Shown: positions 53,222-62,125, numbered from the stretch's first letter. The stretch: DNA of 64,000 bases from Acutalibacter muris (GCF_002201475.1 NZ_CP021422.1:2170001-2234000), one strand, 5' to 3'. Numbers and translations are program-made. The notes: a model not told the origin generated them from the letters alone.

Positions 53222-54055
53222 TTAAATCGTAACAGATTTGTGCCTGGTTACATGGCAGCCCACGTTGACCGCCACCGGCAGCCCAGCTATATGCGTGGGA
53301 TAGGTCTCGATATTCACCGCCAGTGCGGTCACGGCCCCTCCAAAGCCCTGGGGGCCCACCCCTGTGGCATTGACCGCGTCCAGCATCTCCTTCTCGAGAT
53401 CGGCATAGTAGGGGTCTGAATTGCGGACAGACACCTCCCGGCAGAGGGCCTCTTTGGCAAGCTTCGCGCAGAGCTCAAAGTCCCCTCCGATACCCACCCC
53501 CAGCACCACCGGCGGGCAGGGGTTCCCCCCGGCCTCCTTTACGGTCCCTGCCACAAAGCCGATGATATCCTCCCGGCTGGCGGCAGGAGTAAACATTTTC
53601 AGCCGGCTCATGTTCTCGCTGCCAAAGCCCTTTGGGGCGACGGTCAGAGTGAGCTTGTCCCCGGGCACAAGGCTGACATGGAGGACAGCGGGGGTATTGT
53701 CCCCTGTGTTCCCCCGGCGCAGAGGGTCGGCTACCACCGAGCAGCGCAGCAGTCCCTCTACATATCCCCGGCGGACGCCCCGGTTTACAGCTTCGGTAAA
53801 GTCCCCGTCAATATGCACCTCCTGGCCCACCTGGGCGAACACCACGGCCATCCCCGTGTCCTGGCAGATGGGAAGGCCCAGCTCCCTTGCGGCGTCAAGA
53901 TTGCGGCACAGGTCCTCCATAACCGGGCGGGAGACAGGTCTTGTCTCGTTGGCGTTCCTTATACAGTCCTCCAGGCTCGCCGGCAGCGCACGGTTTGCCT
54001 GCACACAAAGTCTTGCTATGGCCTCTGTAATAGCTTCCGATTTTATCTCTCTCAT
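53222..54055 (-). CDS. Fumarate hydratase class I, alpha subunit
   Basis: The 277-residue protein is the catalytic alpha half of the two-subunit, iron-sulfur fumarase or tartrate dehydratase family. PICQDTGMAVVFAQVGQEVH holds one cluster Cys, GNTGDNTPAVLHVSLVPGDK follows, and CPPVVLGVGIGG and NVGCHVTRH provide the others. The beta subunit gene usually follows, but the next gene downstream is hpf, so beta must lie elsewhere or be missing. Start ATG 54055. Confidence 0.88.
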   Translation of the reverse strand: MREIKSEAITEAIARLCVQANRALPASLEDCIRNANETRPVSRPVMEDLCRNLDAARELGLPICQDTGMAVVFAQVGQEVHIDGDFTEAVNRGVRRGYVEGLLRCSVVADPLRRGNTGDNTPAVLHVSLVPGDKLTLTVAPKGFGSENMSRLKMFTPAASREDIIGFVAGTVKEAGGNPCPPVVLGVGIGGDFELCAKLAKEALCREVSVRNSDPYYADLEKEMLDAVNATGVGPQGFGGAVTALAVNIETYPTHIAGLPVAVNVGCHVTRHKSVTI

Positions 54056-54070
54056 GGCTACCTCCAACAG

Positions 54071-54096
54071 AAAGCCCCGCCAAATCCCGGCGGGGC
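54071..54096 (-). terminator. Terminator after the S1-domain gene
   Basis: GCCCCGCC / GGCGGGGC 8-bp stem with a 7-nt loop. Read on the minus strand, CTTTCTG follows. The palindromic repeat copy 2 lies between it and the stop codon. Confidence 0.75.
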
Positions 54097-54112
54097 ATAA
54101 GATTATGTATGT

Positions 54113-54194
54113 TATAGTAAACGCGCTTCTAAAGCTGGGCGGCTTTGCCGCCTGGTTCAAAAGAGGTATACCTCTTTTGAAGTGCGTTAACTAT
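54113..54194. repeat. Modular palindromic repeat, copy 2 (two hairpins, inverted relative to copy 1)
   Basis: Ends TATAGTAAACGC / GCGTTAACTAT. Hairpin B (GGGCGGC / GCCGCC) precedes hairpin A (TTCAAAAGAGGT / ACCTCTTTTGAA), the reverse of copy 1. Hairpin C is reduced to GCTTCTAAAGC. It abuts the stop codon of the S1-domain gene. Confidence 0.8.
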
Positions 54195-54706
54195 CAGTTG
54201 CCGCCACCGCCGCCGCGCTGTCCGCGGCGCGAATAGCCCCTTCGCGGCTCATTTCCGCGCTTTAAGTCGGACATCTTCTCGTCGCTGGTCTGCTTGAACC
54301 GGGACATCATGTCCTCAAAGCTTCCGCTGTCGTTGCGGCGGCTCTGCCACTCAAAGTCTCCGGGCCGTCCCGGGCCTTGCTGCGGCTCCGGCCTTGGTGG
54401 TCTTGGCGGGCGCGGTCCTCCGGGCCTTTTCCCTGCCGGGCCCGGCCTGCGGGGCTTATGCTGCTCCTCCGGCGGCAGCGCTTTTTTTATGGAGAGGCTT
54501 ATCTTGCCCTCTTCACTGATCGACAGCACCTTCACCTTCACAGTCTGCCCTTCAGAAACGAAGTCCCTTATTTCGTTTACAAAAGTCGGGGCAATCTCTG
54601 AGATGTGCACCATCCCGGTCTGCCCCTCCTCAAGGCTGACGAACGCTCCGAACTTTGTTATGCCAGTGACTTTTCCTTCGTAGATCTCTCCAACCTCAAG
54701 CCCCAT
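54194..54706 (-). CDS. yabR: S1-domain RNA-binding protein (YabR-like)
   Basis: 170 residues: an S1 domain (1-75, GEIYEGKVTGITKFGAFVSL) followed by a Pro/Arg/Gly-rich tail (RRPGPAGKRPGGPRPPRPPR) and an RG-rich end (SRRGQRGGGGGN). S1 binds RNA, and the disordered basic tail should increase affinity. Position after divIC matches yabR of Bacillus. The palindromic repeat touches its stop. Confidence 0.85.
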   Translation of the reverse strand: MGLEVGEIYEGKVTGITKFGAFVSLEEGQTGMVHISEIAPTFVNEIRDFVSEGQTVKVKVLSISEEGKISLSIKKALPPEEQHKPRRPGPAGKRPGGPRPPRPPRPEPQQGPGRPGDFEWQSRRNDSGSFEDMMSRFKQTSDEKMSDLKRGNEPRRGYSRRGQRGGGGGN

Positions 54707-54746
54707 TTTGTCCCGTTATCCTCCTCGAATTATCCTGTCTTTCCGA

Positions 54747-55046
54747 TTACTCTCCGCCGTCCACAAACACCCGCTCGTTGGGCCTTACATAGTCAAGGTC
54801 CTCCCTGGCGCGCTTCTCGGCATAGCTGCGCAGGCCCTCCTCGCCGTCCATTGCGGCACGGAGCTCCTTGTTCCGCATATCCTGCTGCTCCAGCTGACCC
54901 TGCAATACGCGGAGCTGCTCCTGCTTTTCCACAAGCTGCACCTGATGCTCCACCAAGGAAAGCACAACTACGGCTGTCAGGCAGAAAATTGCCAGCTTTA
55001 GGATAAGGCCGCCGGGGATCTTCCTTTTTGGCGTATCGCCGTCCAT
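54747..55046 (-). CDS. divIC: DivIC/FtsB-like septum formation initiator
   Basis: The 99-residue protein has a short basic cytoplasmic start, one membrane helix (LILKLAIFCLTAVVVLSLVE), a coiled coil (VQLVEKQEQLRVLQGQLEQQ) and a C-terminal YAEKRAREDLDYVRPNE segment typical of the family. It acts with FtsL and DivIB in division septum assembly. I chose ATG 55046 after GGAGGGG. Confidence 0.88.
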   Translation of the reverse strand: MDGDTPKRKIPGGLILKLAIFCLTAVVVLSLVEHQVQLVEKQEQLRVLQGQLEQQDMRNKELRAAMDGEEGLRSYAEKRAREDLDYVRPNERVFVDGGE

Positions 55047-55098
55047 TGGCAGCCCCTCCCTTCCACGGCAATTTGTGTTAATCACATTATACACCGGT

Positions 55099-55647
55099 TT
55101 ACGTAAGTTTTTCAAGGGGGTTTTTTGTTTTTTTCTTTTTTAGGGCATATCTTTTGGATTTTACCGGGACCTTTCTATATCTGGGCGTGCCTTTCCCGCC
55201 CGGGACCTTCCCTCTGCCCGGCTTTTTTCTACTTTGGGCAGCTTTTCGCCTTTCGTCGCGCTTTGCTTTCATATCAGCCCGCTTTATCCGCCAGCGCTTT
55301 CGCAGAAAACTTGCAGGCCGGCTTAGCCCTTTGCCAAGCCATCTGCCAAAGCGGCGTACAATATTAGTCACGCCGTTTATAAAGGGGTCCAGGGCCACCA
55401 CCGTTCCCCAGGCTCCCAGTACCTGCATAACCACCTGAAACATTCTAAGACGGCCTTTGTCCACCACCAACGCGCAGAGGAAAGCGGTAAGCGCCCACAC
55501 CAGGCAGAAAATTATATCCAGCGCCGCAGCACAAAGCCTGCCGCCATAGAGCAGCCCACGCAAAAGCTTAAAGAAAAGGAACAGCCCGCCCAGCAGGGCG
55601 CCGGTCATCAGGCATAGACACGCCGCAGGCAGGGTCAGGCCGGTCAT
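55099..55647 (-). CDS. yabQ: Spore cortex biosynthesis membrane protein YabQ
   Basis: The 182-residue protein has four or five membrane helices (LTLPAACLCLMTGALLGGLF, LDIIFCLVWALTAFLCALVV) and a very basic Lys/Arg-rich C-terminal tail. In Bacillus it is made in the mother cell and needed for cortex formation. It overlaps yabP by 4 bp. Confidence 0.85.
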   Translation of the reverse strand: MTGLTLPAACLCLMTGALLGGLFLFFKLLRGLLYGGRLCAAALDIIFCLVWALTAFLCALVVDKGRLRMFQVVMQVLGAWGTVVALDPFINGVTNIVRRFGRWLGKGLSRPASFLRKRWRIKRADMKAKRDERRKAAQSRKKPGRGKVPGGKGTPRYRKVPVKSKRYALKKKKTKNPLEKLT

Positions 55648-55913
55648 TTAAACAGCCTTCCGAAGAACGACAGCGCCGGGCTGCTCTCGGTATACGAGAC
55701 GGCCCCTATCCTGCCCTTGACCAGCATATCCCCGGTGTCGGAGTTCAGGCTGTCTATGTGCAGGCCCTCCCCTTTTATATTGAGCTGGCCCAGGTCGGTC
55801 TGGGCGGTGATGAGCTCGTCGCTGAAAAAGTCCACCCTCTTAATGCCTGTGGCGGTCAACTTCTCCCGCCCCATTATGCTCAGGTCATGCTTTTTTATCT
55901 GCTGCTCCGGCAT
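55644..55913 (-). CDS. yabP: Sporulation protein YabP
   Basis: The 89-residue YabP-domain protein (HDLSIMGREKLTATGIKRVD, then FDxFSDELI-like FFSDELITAQTDLG) works with YabQ in coat/cortex formation. I chose ATG 55913 because MPEQQIKKHDLS is the usual start. Confidence 0.88.
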   Translation of the reverse strand: MPEQQIKKHDLSIMGREKLTATGIKRVDFFSDELITAQTDLGQLNIKGEGLHIDSLNSDTGDMLVKGRIGAVSYTESSPALSFFGRLFK

Positions 55914-55986
55914 ATATCCAACTCCCCTTCCATGGAGCATTTATATGCGGGTACAGCCCGATATTATTCCTGCCGCGGCTTACGCT

Positions 55987-56229
55987 TCACTCCAGCAGAG
56001 TGTAAAGCCCGGAGGCCTCCTCTTTCTTTGCATACTCCGCTACTGAAAGGACCCGTGCCCGCAGCACGCGCTCGCCCAGGTGTATCTCCAGCACGTCCCC
56101 CTCCTTTACGTTGTAGGAGGCCCGGGCCTCCTTGCCGTTGACCAGCACCCGCCCGGCGTCGCAGGCCTCGTTGGCCACTGTGCGCCGCTTTATCAGACGG
56201 GAAATCTTTAAATACTTGTCCAGTCTCAT
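55987..56229 (-). CDS. rqcP: S4-domain RNA-binding protein RqcP (YabO)
   Basis: The 80-residue protein is entirely an S4 domain (MRLDKYLKISRLIKRRTVAN, then AGRVLVNGKEARASYNVKEG). In Bacillus RqcP binds obstructed 50S subunits and helps poly-Ala tailing in ribosome quality control. Synteny with HU and yabP supports this. Confidence 0.92.
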   Translation of the reverse strand: MRLDKYLKISRLIKRRTVANEACDAGRVLVNGKEARASYNVKEGDVLEIHLGERVLRARVLSVAEYAKKEEASGLYTLLE

Positions 56230-56263
56230 TTTGTCCCCTCCCGGAATTTTACATAATAAAAAT

Positions 56264-56286
56264 GGGCCTGCCGGATATGCAGACCC
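56264..56286 (-). terminator. Terminator between HU and rqcP
   Basis: GGGCCTGC / GCAGACCC arms with one mismatch. Read on the minus strand a T-rich tract follows. Confidence 0.65.
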
Positions 56287-56310
56287 AAAACGGCGCTTAT
56301 TCTTCGCCGC

Positions 56311-56586
56311 TCACTTGTTCACAGCGTCCTTCAGGGCCTGGCCCGCTTTAAAAGCAGGGGCCTTAGAGGCGGGGATCTCCATGGTGCCGCCTGTGCGGGG
56401 GTTACGGCCGGTGCGGGCGGCGTGCTCGCGCACCTCAAAGGTGCCAAAGCCCACCAGCTGGACCTTGTCGCCCTTTGCAAGAGCCTCAGTAACACTGTCG
56501 ACTATCGCCTTTACGGCTGCCTCGGCATCCCGCTTTGTCAGCCCTGCCTTTTCAGACACTTCCGCAACCAATTCTGTCTTGTTCAT
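56311..56586 (-). CDS. hup: HU-family DNA-binding protein
   Basis: The 91-residue protein begins [20 protein letters not shown] and carries the HU signature [18 protein letters not shown] with the DNA-intercalating RNPRTGG arm. It is the nucleoid-associated protein. Start ATG 56586. Confidence 0.96.
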   Translation of the reverse strand: MNKTELVAEVSEKAGLTKRDAEAAVKAIVDSVTEALAKGDKVQLVGFGTFEVREHAARTGRNPRTGGTMEIPASKAPAFKAGQALKDAVNK

Positions 56587-56628
56587 ATTAATTGTTACCT
56601 CCCAGAGTAATGTTCTGCGCGCTGTTTT

Positions 56629-56684
56629 TATAGTAACGCAGTTCAAAAGAGACGCCCTGCCTCTTTTCAGGCGCATTTACTATA
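56629..56684. repeat. Modular palindromic repeat, copy 3 (shortest)
   Basis: Ends TATAGTAACGC / ATTTACTATA, with a degraded hairpin A (TTCAAAAGAG / CTCTTTTCA) and GCG tracts. It lies between the SpoVB-like stop codon and HU. Confidence 0.7.
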
Positions 56685-56729
56685 CGGCACTCTTTATTGT
56701 GCTCAAATCCTGCGACAGTAGCAATAATA

Positions 56730-58463
56730 TCACATCCACCCTCGTTTTTCAAGGGTTTTCGCAATTTTTTGTCCCTTGGGCAGCATAATCAGGTCCTTTT
56801 TCGGAATTCCTCGGGTCAAAAGCAGTCCAAATATGTAAATAATTCCCCCGCACACTATGGCCGCCCCCACTGCCGCGCCGTTTCCCAGCCCCAGCGCGGC
56901 CATACCCCGATATGCCCCCCAGGCCCCGCAGCCACATAGGGCCCCGCAGATTAGGGGCTTTAAAAACAGCCGTTTAAAGCTGAGCTTTACACCTGTCACT
57001 TTACGCAGGCAATACAGCTGAGCGGCCGCCAGGAAGAGATAGCACGCCAGGGTACCCATCCCTGCCCCCCGGAGGTTTATCTCGGGAATTGCACAAAGGT
57101 ACCAGTTTACCCCAATTTTCAGAGCCATGGCCACCGCCAGCAGCTTCACCGGCAGGTCGGCCCTCCCGGCGGCCTGGAGCATACTCGATACCGGAGTATT
57201 CATAGCCGCGAACAGGGACGCGGGACCAAGAGTAAGCAGCACCCCCGCCACAATAGGCGCTGACCCGCCGCCGTACAGCAGGGAGGCTATGGGCTCGGCC
57301 AAGGCCGTAAGCCCCAAGCCTGCGGGGGCACAAACCAAGGCTGTTACGCTTAGTACGGACTCCATACGCTCCTTCAGCTGGGGGCGGTCCCTCCGGGCCC
57401 AGGCTTCGGTGACCGCGGGCAGGGCGCTCATGCCGATGGCCTGGGTCAGCGCCGGGACCAGCAGGTACAGGGTCATTGCAAGGGTATAGCAGCCGTACAG
57501 GAAGGTCGGAACAGTTTCGTGGTGTTCCAGGTACATGGCCGGTATCATGCCCTCATAGGCAGCCAGGAGCCGTCCCGGAGCGGTCTCAATGATATGGGCG
57601 ATACGGCTCTGCAAAAAAGTGGCGTCTATCAGCCCCGCCGCGTTCATTGCGATGGAGCCCGCCGCCACCGGGCCGGTAATTTTCAAAAGGGCCTTGGCCG
57701 TGTCCCTCCACCTGCCGGCGGGCGGGGCCTGCCTCCTTGCCCGAAGACCCACCCCGTCCCCCTTCAGCCTCCAGCGTATGGACAGGTACAGCGCCGCCCC
57801 AAAGGAACCCGCCGTCACTCCCAGCACCGCCCCCGCCGCCGCCAGGGCCAGGGTCAGCAGCCCCGCCTGGTCCTCCCCGCCGGCCAGCAGTCCGAAGACC
57901 GTGCCGCTCTCCTGATACTCAGCCATGCCCCGGCGCATCACAAAGTATGCAAGGCCCAGCCCCAGGCATAGCTTGATGGCCGCCTCGATTACCTCCGAGA
58001 CAGCTGTGGGACCCATATTGCGCAGGCCCTCGTAATAGCCCCGGTAAGCAGCCCCCCAGCAGGCAAAGAGTATGGCCGGGACCAGGGCCAGCATGGGAAA
58101 GATAGCGTGCTCCGTTCCGATTATCCTCTCGCAGTACACCGGAGCGAACAGGGTCATGCCCACCGCCCCAAGTATGCCGAAGCCCAGAAACAGCGGCCCG
58201 GCCACGGACTTTACCTGGCGCACATGATTCCAGCGCCCCAAAGAGGCGTTCTCGCTAACAAGCCTTGACACCGCCACTGGGAAGCCCGCCGTGGCAAGGC
58301 TGAAAATGGGGCCGTAGAAATTGTAGGCCACATTGAAAAGGCCCATGCCGTATTCACCGATGAAGTGCTGAAGGGGTATCTTGAACACCGCGCCGATAAC
58401 TTTTACAACGGCCATCCCGGCGGTGAGGATGAACGCGCCATAGAGGAAGCTCTGCTTTTTCAA
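56730..58463 (-). CDS. spoVB: Polysaccharide/lipid II flippase-like protein (SpoVB/YabM family)
   Basis: 577 residues with about 14 membrane helices. ILTAGMAVVKVIGAVFKIPL opens the MATE/MurJ-like fold, typical of SpoVB. SpoVB is needed for cortex peptidoglycan in sporulating bacteria. Position upstream of HU and yabO matches the Bacillus yabM cluster. No active-site residues can be assigned by eye. Confidence 0.88.
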   Translation of the reverse strand: MKKQSFLYGAFILTAGMAVVKVIGAVFKIPLQHFIGEYGMGLFNVAYNFYGPIFSLATAGFPVAVSRLVSENASLGRWNHVRQVKSVAGPLFLGFGILGAVGMTLFAPVYCERIIGTEHAIFPMLALVPAILFACWGAAYRGYYEGLRNMGPTAVSEVIEAAIKLCLGLGLAYFVMRRGMAEYQESGTVFGLLAGGEDQAGLLTLALAAAGAVLGVTAGSFGAALYLSIRWRLKGDGVGLRARRQAPPAGRWRDTAKALLKITGPVAAGSIAMNAAGLIDATFLQSRIAHIIETAPGRLLAAYEGMIPAMYLEHHETVPTFLYGCYTLAMTLYLLVPALTQAIGMSALPAVTEAWARRDRPQLKERMESVLSVTALVCAPAGLGLTALAEPIASLLYGGGSAPIVAGVLLTLGPASLFAAMNTPVSSMLQAAGRADLPVKLLAVAMALKIGVNWYLCAIPEINLRGAGMGTLACYLFLAAAQLYCLRKVTGVKLSFKRLFLKPLICGALCGCGAWGAYRGMAALGLGNGAAVGAAIVCGGIIYIFGLLLTRGIPKKDLIMLPKGQKIAKTLEKRGWM

Positions 58464-58606
58464 GGGACCATCTCCATGTACCGTCTAAAAAGGCGGCTAA
58501 ACTGTTTAAAAATCTGTTACAAAGCTCGTCTCTAATGTATATTGCATTTTAGGTTCAAATCATGTATAATCATGATAAAATCTGAACGAAAGAAAGGATT
58601 GGACTT

Positions 58607-59446
58607 ATGGACGCAGAAAAAAGACAGTCCCTTGCGCTTAAGGCAGCCAAGGTCCGCGCTGGCATCATTGAGGGCGTATATAACGCCAAGTCCGGCCATC
58701 CGGGAGGTTCCCTCTCCTCTGCCGACATTTTTACCTATCTTTATTTTGAAAAGCTGAATATCGACCCTCAGGACCCTAAGTGCCCGGAGAGGGACCGCTT
58801 CGTGCTCTCAAAGGGCCACTGTGCCCCGGGGCTGTACGCCGCTCTGGCTCTGCGCGGGTACTTCTCCCCTGACGAGCTGAAAAAGCTGCGGCACATCGGC
58901 GCAATGCTGCAGGGGCACCCGGACATGAAGGGCACCCCCGGCGTGGACATGAGCACCGGCTCCCTGGGCCAAGGCATTTCCGCCGCCGTAGGCATGGCCC
59001 TGGCCGCCAAGATGGACGGAAAGGGCTATAAGGTCTACTGTCTCCTGGGCGACGGTGAGATACAGGAGGGACAGGTCTGGGAGGCCATAATGTTTGCCGC
59101 CCACCATAAGCTTGACAATCTCTGCCTGATTCTGGATCATAACGGCTTACAGATAGACGGCGACGTGGAGAAGGTGGCGGGCCTCGAGCCCATCGACGAA
59201 AAGCTGCGCTCCTTTGGCTGCGAGGTCGCTGTTGCCGACGGCCACGACTTTGAGAGCCTTGAGACTGCGTTTAACGCCGCCAGGGAATGCTCCTGCAAGC
59301 CCTTTGCCATTATAGCCAGGACCACCAAGGGCAAGGGCGTCAGCTTTATGGAGAACCAAGCTGGCTGGCACGGCAAGGCCCCAAATGCAGAGCAGTACCA
59401 GAAGGCCATGGACGAGCTGAATTCGGCCATTGCAGCATTGGCTTAA
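58607..59446 (+). CDS. Transketolase, N-terminal (thiamine-diphosphate) subunit
   Basis: The 279-residue protein holds the TPP/Mg-binding GDGEIQEGQVWEAIMFAAHH and SKGHCAPGLYAALAL. GSLGQGISAAVGMALAAKMD is the phosphate-binding region. It pairs with the next gene to form the split transketolase of the non-oxidative pentose phosphate pathway. AAAGGA is upstream of the ATG. It is 35 bp before the second subunit gene. Confidence 0.94.
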   Translation: MDAEKRQSLALKAAKVRAGIIEGVYNAKSGHPGGSLSSADIFTYLYFEKLNIDPQDPKCPERDRFVLSKGHCAPGLYAALALRGYFSPDELKKLRHIGAMLQGHPDMKGTPGVDMSTGSLGQGISAAVGMALAAKMDGKGYKVYCLLGDGEIQEGQVWEAIMFAAHHKLDNLCLILDHNGLQIDGDVEKVAGLEPIDEKLRSFGCEVAVADGHDFESLETAFNAARECSCKPFAIIARTTKGKGVSFMENQAGWHGKAPNAEQYQKAMDELNSAIAALA

Positions 59447-59481
59447 GATTTAATTAAACATGAAAGGAAGGCTGTTTGCAT

Positions 59482-60423
59482 ATGGCTGAGATAGTTAAAA
59501 AGGCTACCAGGGAGAGCTTCGGCGAGACCCTGGTGGAACTGGGCAGAGACAACCAGGATATTGTTGTGCTGGTGGCTGACCTGGCAGACGCCACTAAGGT
59601 GGAAAATTTTGGCAAGGCGTACCCTGATAGATTTATTGAGTGCGGCATAGCCGAGGGCAATATGGTGGGCGTAGCGGCTGGGCTCGCCTCCTGCGGAAAG
59701 ATACCCTTTGCCACCTCCTTCGCCATGTTCTCGGCGGGGCGTGCCTTTGAGCAGGTGCGAAACTCCGTGGGCTATCCTCATCTTAACGTGAAGATAGTGG
59801 GCTCTCACGCAGGCATCTCCGTGGGCGAGGACGGGGCCACCCATCAGTGCTGCGAGGATATCGCCCTTATGCGCAGTATCCCCGGCATGGTGGTGCTAAA
59901 CCCTGCCGACCACTACGAAATGAAAGCCGCCGTAAAGGCCGCCGTGGAGTATAAGGGCCCGGTGTACCTCCGGCTGGGCCGTCTGGCGGTGGAGAGCTGC
60001 AATAATAACGACGACTACAGCTTTGAGATTGGCAAGGGTATCACCCTGCGGGAGGGCTCTGATATCACCGTTATTGCCACCGGGCTGATGGTGGGCGAGG
60101 CAATAAAGGCCGTGGATTCTCTGGCAGCCCAGGGCATAAACGCCCGGCTTATCGATATGCACACGGTAAAGCCCCTGGACCAGGAGCTGGTCATAAAGGC
60201 CGCGAAGGAGACCGGGCATATCGTCACTGTGGAGGAGCACAACATCATCGGCGGGCTGGGCGAGGCTGTGGCCGCCTGCCTGTGTGAGAACTGCCCCGCC
60301 CCCCTGACCCGCATGGGCGTCAAGGATGTGTTTGGACACTCTGGCCCGGCTGTAGATTTGCTCAAGGAATTTGGGCTCTGCGCCGAGGGCATTGAAGAAA
60401 CGGTGAAGAAAATTTTGAAGTGA
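59482..60423 (+). CDS. Transketolase, C-terminal (pyrimidine) subunit
   Basis: The 313-residue protein starts MAEIVKKATRESFGETLVEL. It has the pyrimidine-binding domain (EGNMVGVAAGLASCGKIPFA contains the catalytic Glu region) and the C-terminal domain with IAIVTVEEHNIIGGLGE-like residues. Complete. ATG 59482 is preferred over TTG 59476 because AAGGAAGG is upstream at good spacing. Confidence 0.94.
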   Translation: MAEIVKKATRESFGETLVELGRDNQDIVVLVADLADATKVENFGKAYPDRFIECGIAEGNMVGVAAGLASCGKIPFATSFAMFSAGRAFEQVRNSVGYPHLNVKIVGSHAGISVGEDGATHQCCEDIALMRSIPGMVVLNPADHYEMKAAVKAAVEYKGPVYLRLGRLAVESCNNNDDYSFEIGKGITLREGSDITVIATGLMVGEAIKAVDSLAAQGINARLIDMHTVKPLDQELVIKAAKETGHIVTVEEHNIIGGLGEAVAACLCENCPAPLTRMGVKDVFGHSGPAVDLLKEFGLCAEGIEETVKKILK

Positions 60424-60455
60424 CTGGTTGACCTGAAAAGATATGCTAAATAGTT

Positions 60456-60484
60456 TATCCCCCGGTTTCCCGGGGGATATTCTG
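60456..60484 (+). terminator. Terminator of the transketolase operon
   Basis: TATCCCCCGG / CCGGGGGATA 10-bp stem with a 4-nt loop. It is followed by TTCTGTCT, a weak T-tract. Confidence 0.7.
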
Positions 60485-60502
60485 TCTCTATTATATTTAT
60501 GG

Positions 60503-60557
60503 CCTTCGGCAAGGTCGTGGGGCTCCGCCCCACACCCTGCAACCTTTGAAAAGGTTG
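60503..60557. repeat. Second type of intergenic hairpin module
   Basis: GTGGGGCTCCGCCCCAC (60517-60533) and CAACCTTTGAAAAGGTTG (60540-60557) form two adjacent hairpins, preceded by GGCCTTCGGC. They separate the transketolase operon from the MATE gene. I have seen similar GTGGGGC modules in Oscillospirales genomes, but that is memory, not a search. Confidence 0.55.
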
Positions 60558-60566
60558 ACTAAACTT

Positions 60567-61958
60567 TTACCCCGCTTCGCGGACGTTTAACCTGGCTACG
60601 GCGCGCCTTTTTATCACTGCGTAGCATATGCCGCCGATAAGGGAGGCTATAACCCAAGTCACCGGGTAGGAGATAAACAGCACCTCCCACTGAGGCCAAA
60701 GGGCGAATACCGTATAGATCCACACCACGCGCAGCACACACACACTGAACACAGTATTTATCATGGGCACCATCGAAGACCCCAGCCCGCGCATACCGCC
60801 CACAAAGATACCCATCGCGCCGCAGGTAAAGTACGGCACGCTGATAGCCAGCATACGCGCTTTGCCGTACTCTATCACCGCCGGGTCGGAGGAATAGATG
60901 CCCAGCAGCGGGTTCGCCGCCAGATATGCCCCCACGCCCAGCACTAGGCCCACGCCTGTCACCAGGATCATACACTGCCAGATCACCTTGTTCACCCGAT
61001 CTATCTTCTTCGCGCCGTAATTCTGTCCCACAAAGCTCTGGGTGGCCTGGGTAAAGGCGTCCATGGCCGTCCAGACGAAGCCCTCTATATTCCCCGCCGC
61101 CGTGCTGCCGGCCATGGCCACGGAGCCGAAGGAGTTTATGGTGGACTGTATCAGCACGTTGGAGATGGAGAACATGGAGCCCTGTATCCCCGCCGGGATG
61201 CCGATGCGGGCTATCTCCTTTAGTTTGCGCTTATAAATACGGAGCCGCTTGATGTCCAGATGGTACACACCCTCGCTGTGGACCAGACAGAGAATCACCA
61301 GCGCGGCGGACACGCACTGAGATATGACAGTGGCCGTCGCCACCCCCGCCACGCCCATATGCAGGACGATAACGAAAAAGAGGTTCAGCACCACGTTTAT
61401 CACCCCTGCTGTCAGCAGGAAGTATAGGGGCCGCTGGGTGTCCCCCACCGCCCGAAGGACCGCCGCGCCAAAGTTGTAGAGCATACTGGCGGGCATACCG
61501 GCAAAGATTATGCGCATATACAGCACCGAGTGGTCAATAACGTCCGCAGGGGTCTCCATCATCTGTAGCAGCGGCCGCGACAGCCCCATGCCCAGAAAAA
61601 TGAGCACCACCCCGCTGATGGCCGCAGTGAGTATGGAGGTGTGCACCGTTTCGTACAGGTCCCGGGCCTGGCCCGCGCCATAGTACCGGGCCACCAGCAC
61701 ATTCACGCCAATGGAAAGGCCGATGAAGAGATTGACAATAAGGTTGTTTAAGGCGCTGGTAGAGCCCACGGCGGCCAGGGCCTGGTTCCCGGCAAAGCGC
61801 CCCACCACCACCACGTCGGCGGCATTGAACAATAGCTGCAACACCCCCGAAAGCGCCAGGGGCAGGGAGAAGCGCACCAGCTTGCCCAAAAGAGGGCCCT
61901 CGGTCATGTTGATTTCGTATGTACCCCGGCGCGAGCGGGGCCTTAGACTGAATTTCAT
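60567..61958 (-). CDS. MATE-family efflux transporter
   Basis: 463 residues with 12 membrane helices. It starts MKFSLRPRSRRGTYEINMTE, then LVRFSLPLALSGVLQLLFNA, QSFVGQNYGAKKI and a mirrored second half. It is likely a Na+- or H+-driven exporter of cationic compounds. It appears intact, in contrast to the MATE copy at 41753. Confidence 0.92.
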   Translation of the reverse strand: MKFSLRPRSRRGTYEINMTEGPLLGKLVRFSLPLALSGVLQLLFNAADVVVVGRFAGNQALAAVGSTSALNNLIVNLFIGLSIGVNVLVARYYGAGQARDLYETVHTSILTAAISGVVLIFLGMGLSRPLLQMMETPADVIDHSVLYMRIIFAGMPASMLYNFGAAVLRAVGDTQRPLYFLLTAGVINVVLNLFFVIVLHMGVAGVATATVISQCVSAALVILCLVHSEGVYHLDIKRLRIYKRKLKEIARIGIPAGIQGSMFSISNVLIQSTINSFGSVAMAGSTAAGNIEGFVWTAMDAFTQATQSFVGQNYGAKKIDRVNKVIWQCMILVTGVGLVLGVGAYLAANPLLGIYSSDPAVIEYGKARMLAISVPYFTCGAMGIFVGGMRGLGSSMVPMINTVFSVCVLRVVWIYTVFALWPQWEVLFISYPVTWVIASLIGGICYAVIKRRAVARLNVREAG

Positions 61959-62052
61959 TTATGAAGCCTACCCTTCTAATTAAATCGCTCTAAGAATTTA
62001 TTATACTACTTATACCCCGCTCCATGCAAGTGATTTTGACAAAAAACATAAA

Positions 62053-62080
62053 AGAGTCCGGACCTTTCGGCCCGGACCCT
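62053..62080 (-). terminator. Terminator of the solute-binding protein gene
   Basis: GTCCGG / CCGGAC with flanking pairing. Read on the minus strand, CTTTTATGTTTTTTG follows. Confidence 0.75.
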
Positions 62081-62125
62081 TCTCTGTTACACCGGGGTCA
62101 CCCGGTTATGCGCTTACAAATCCGA

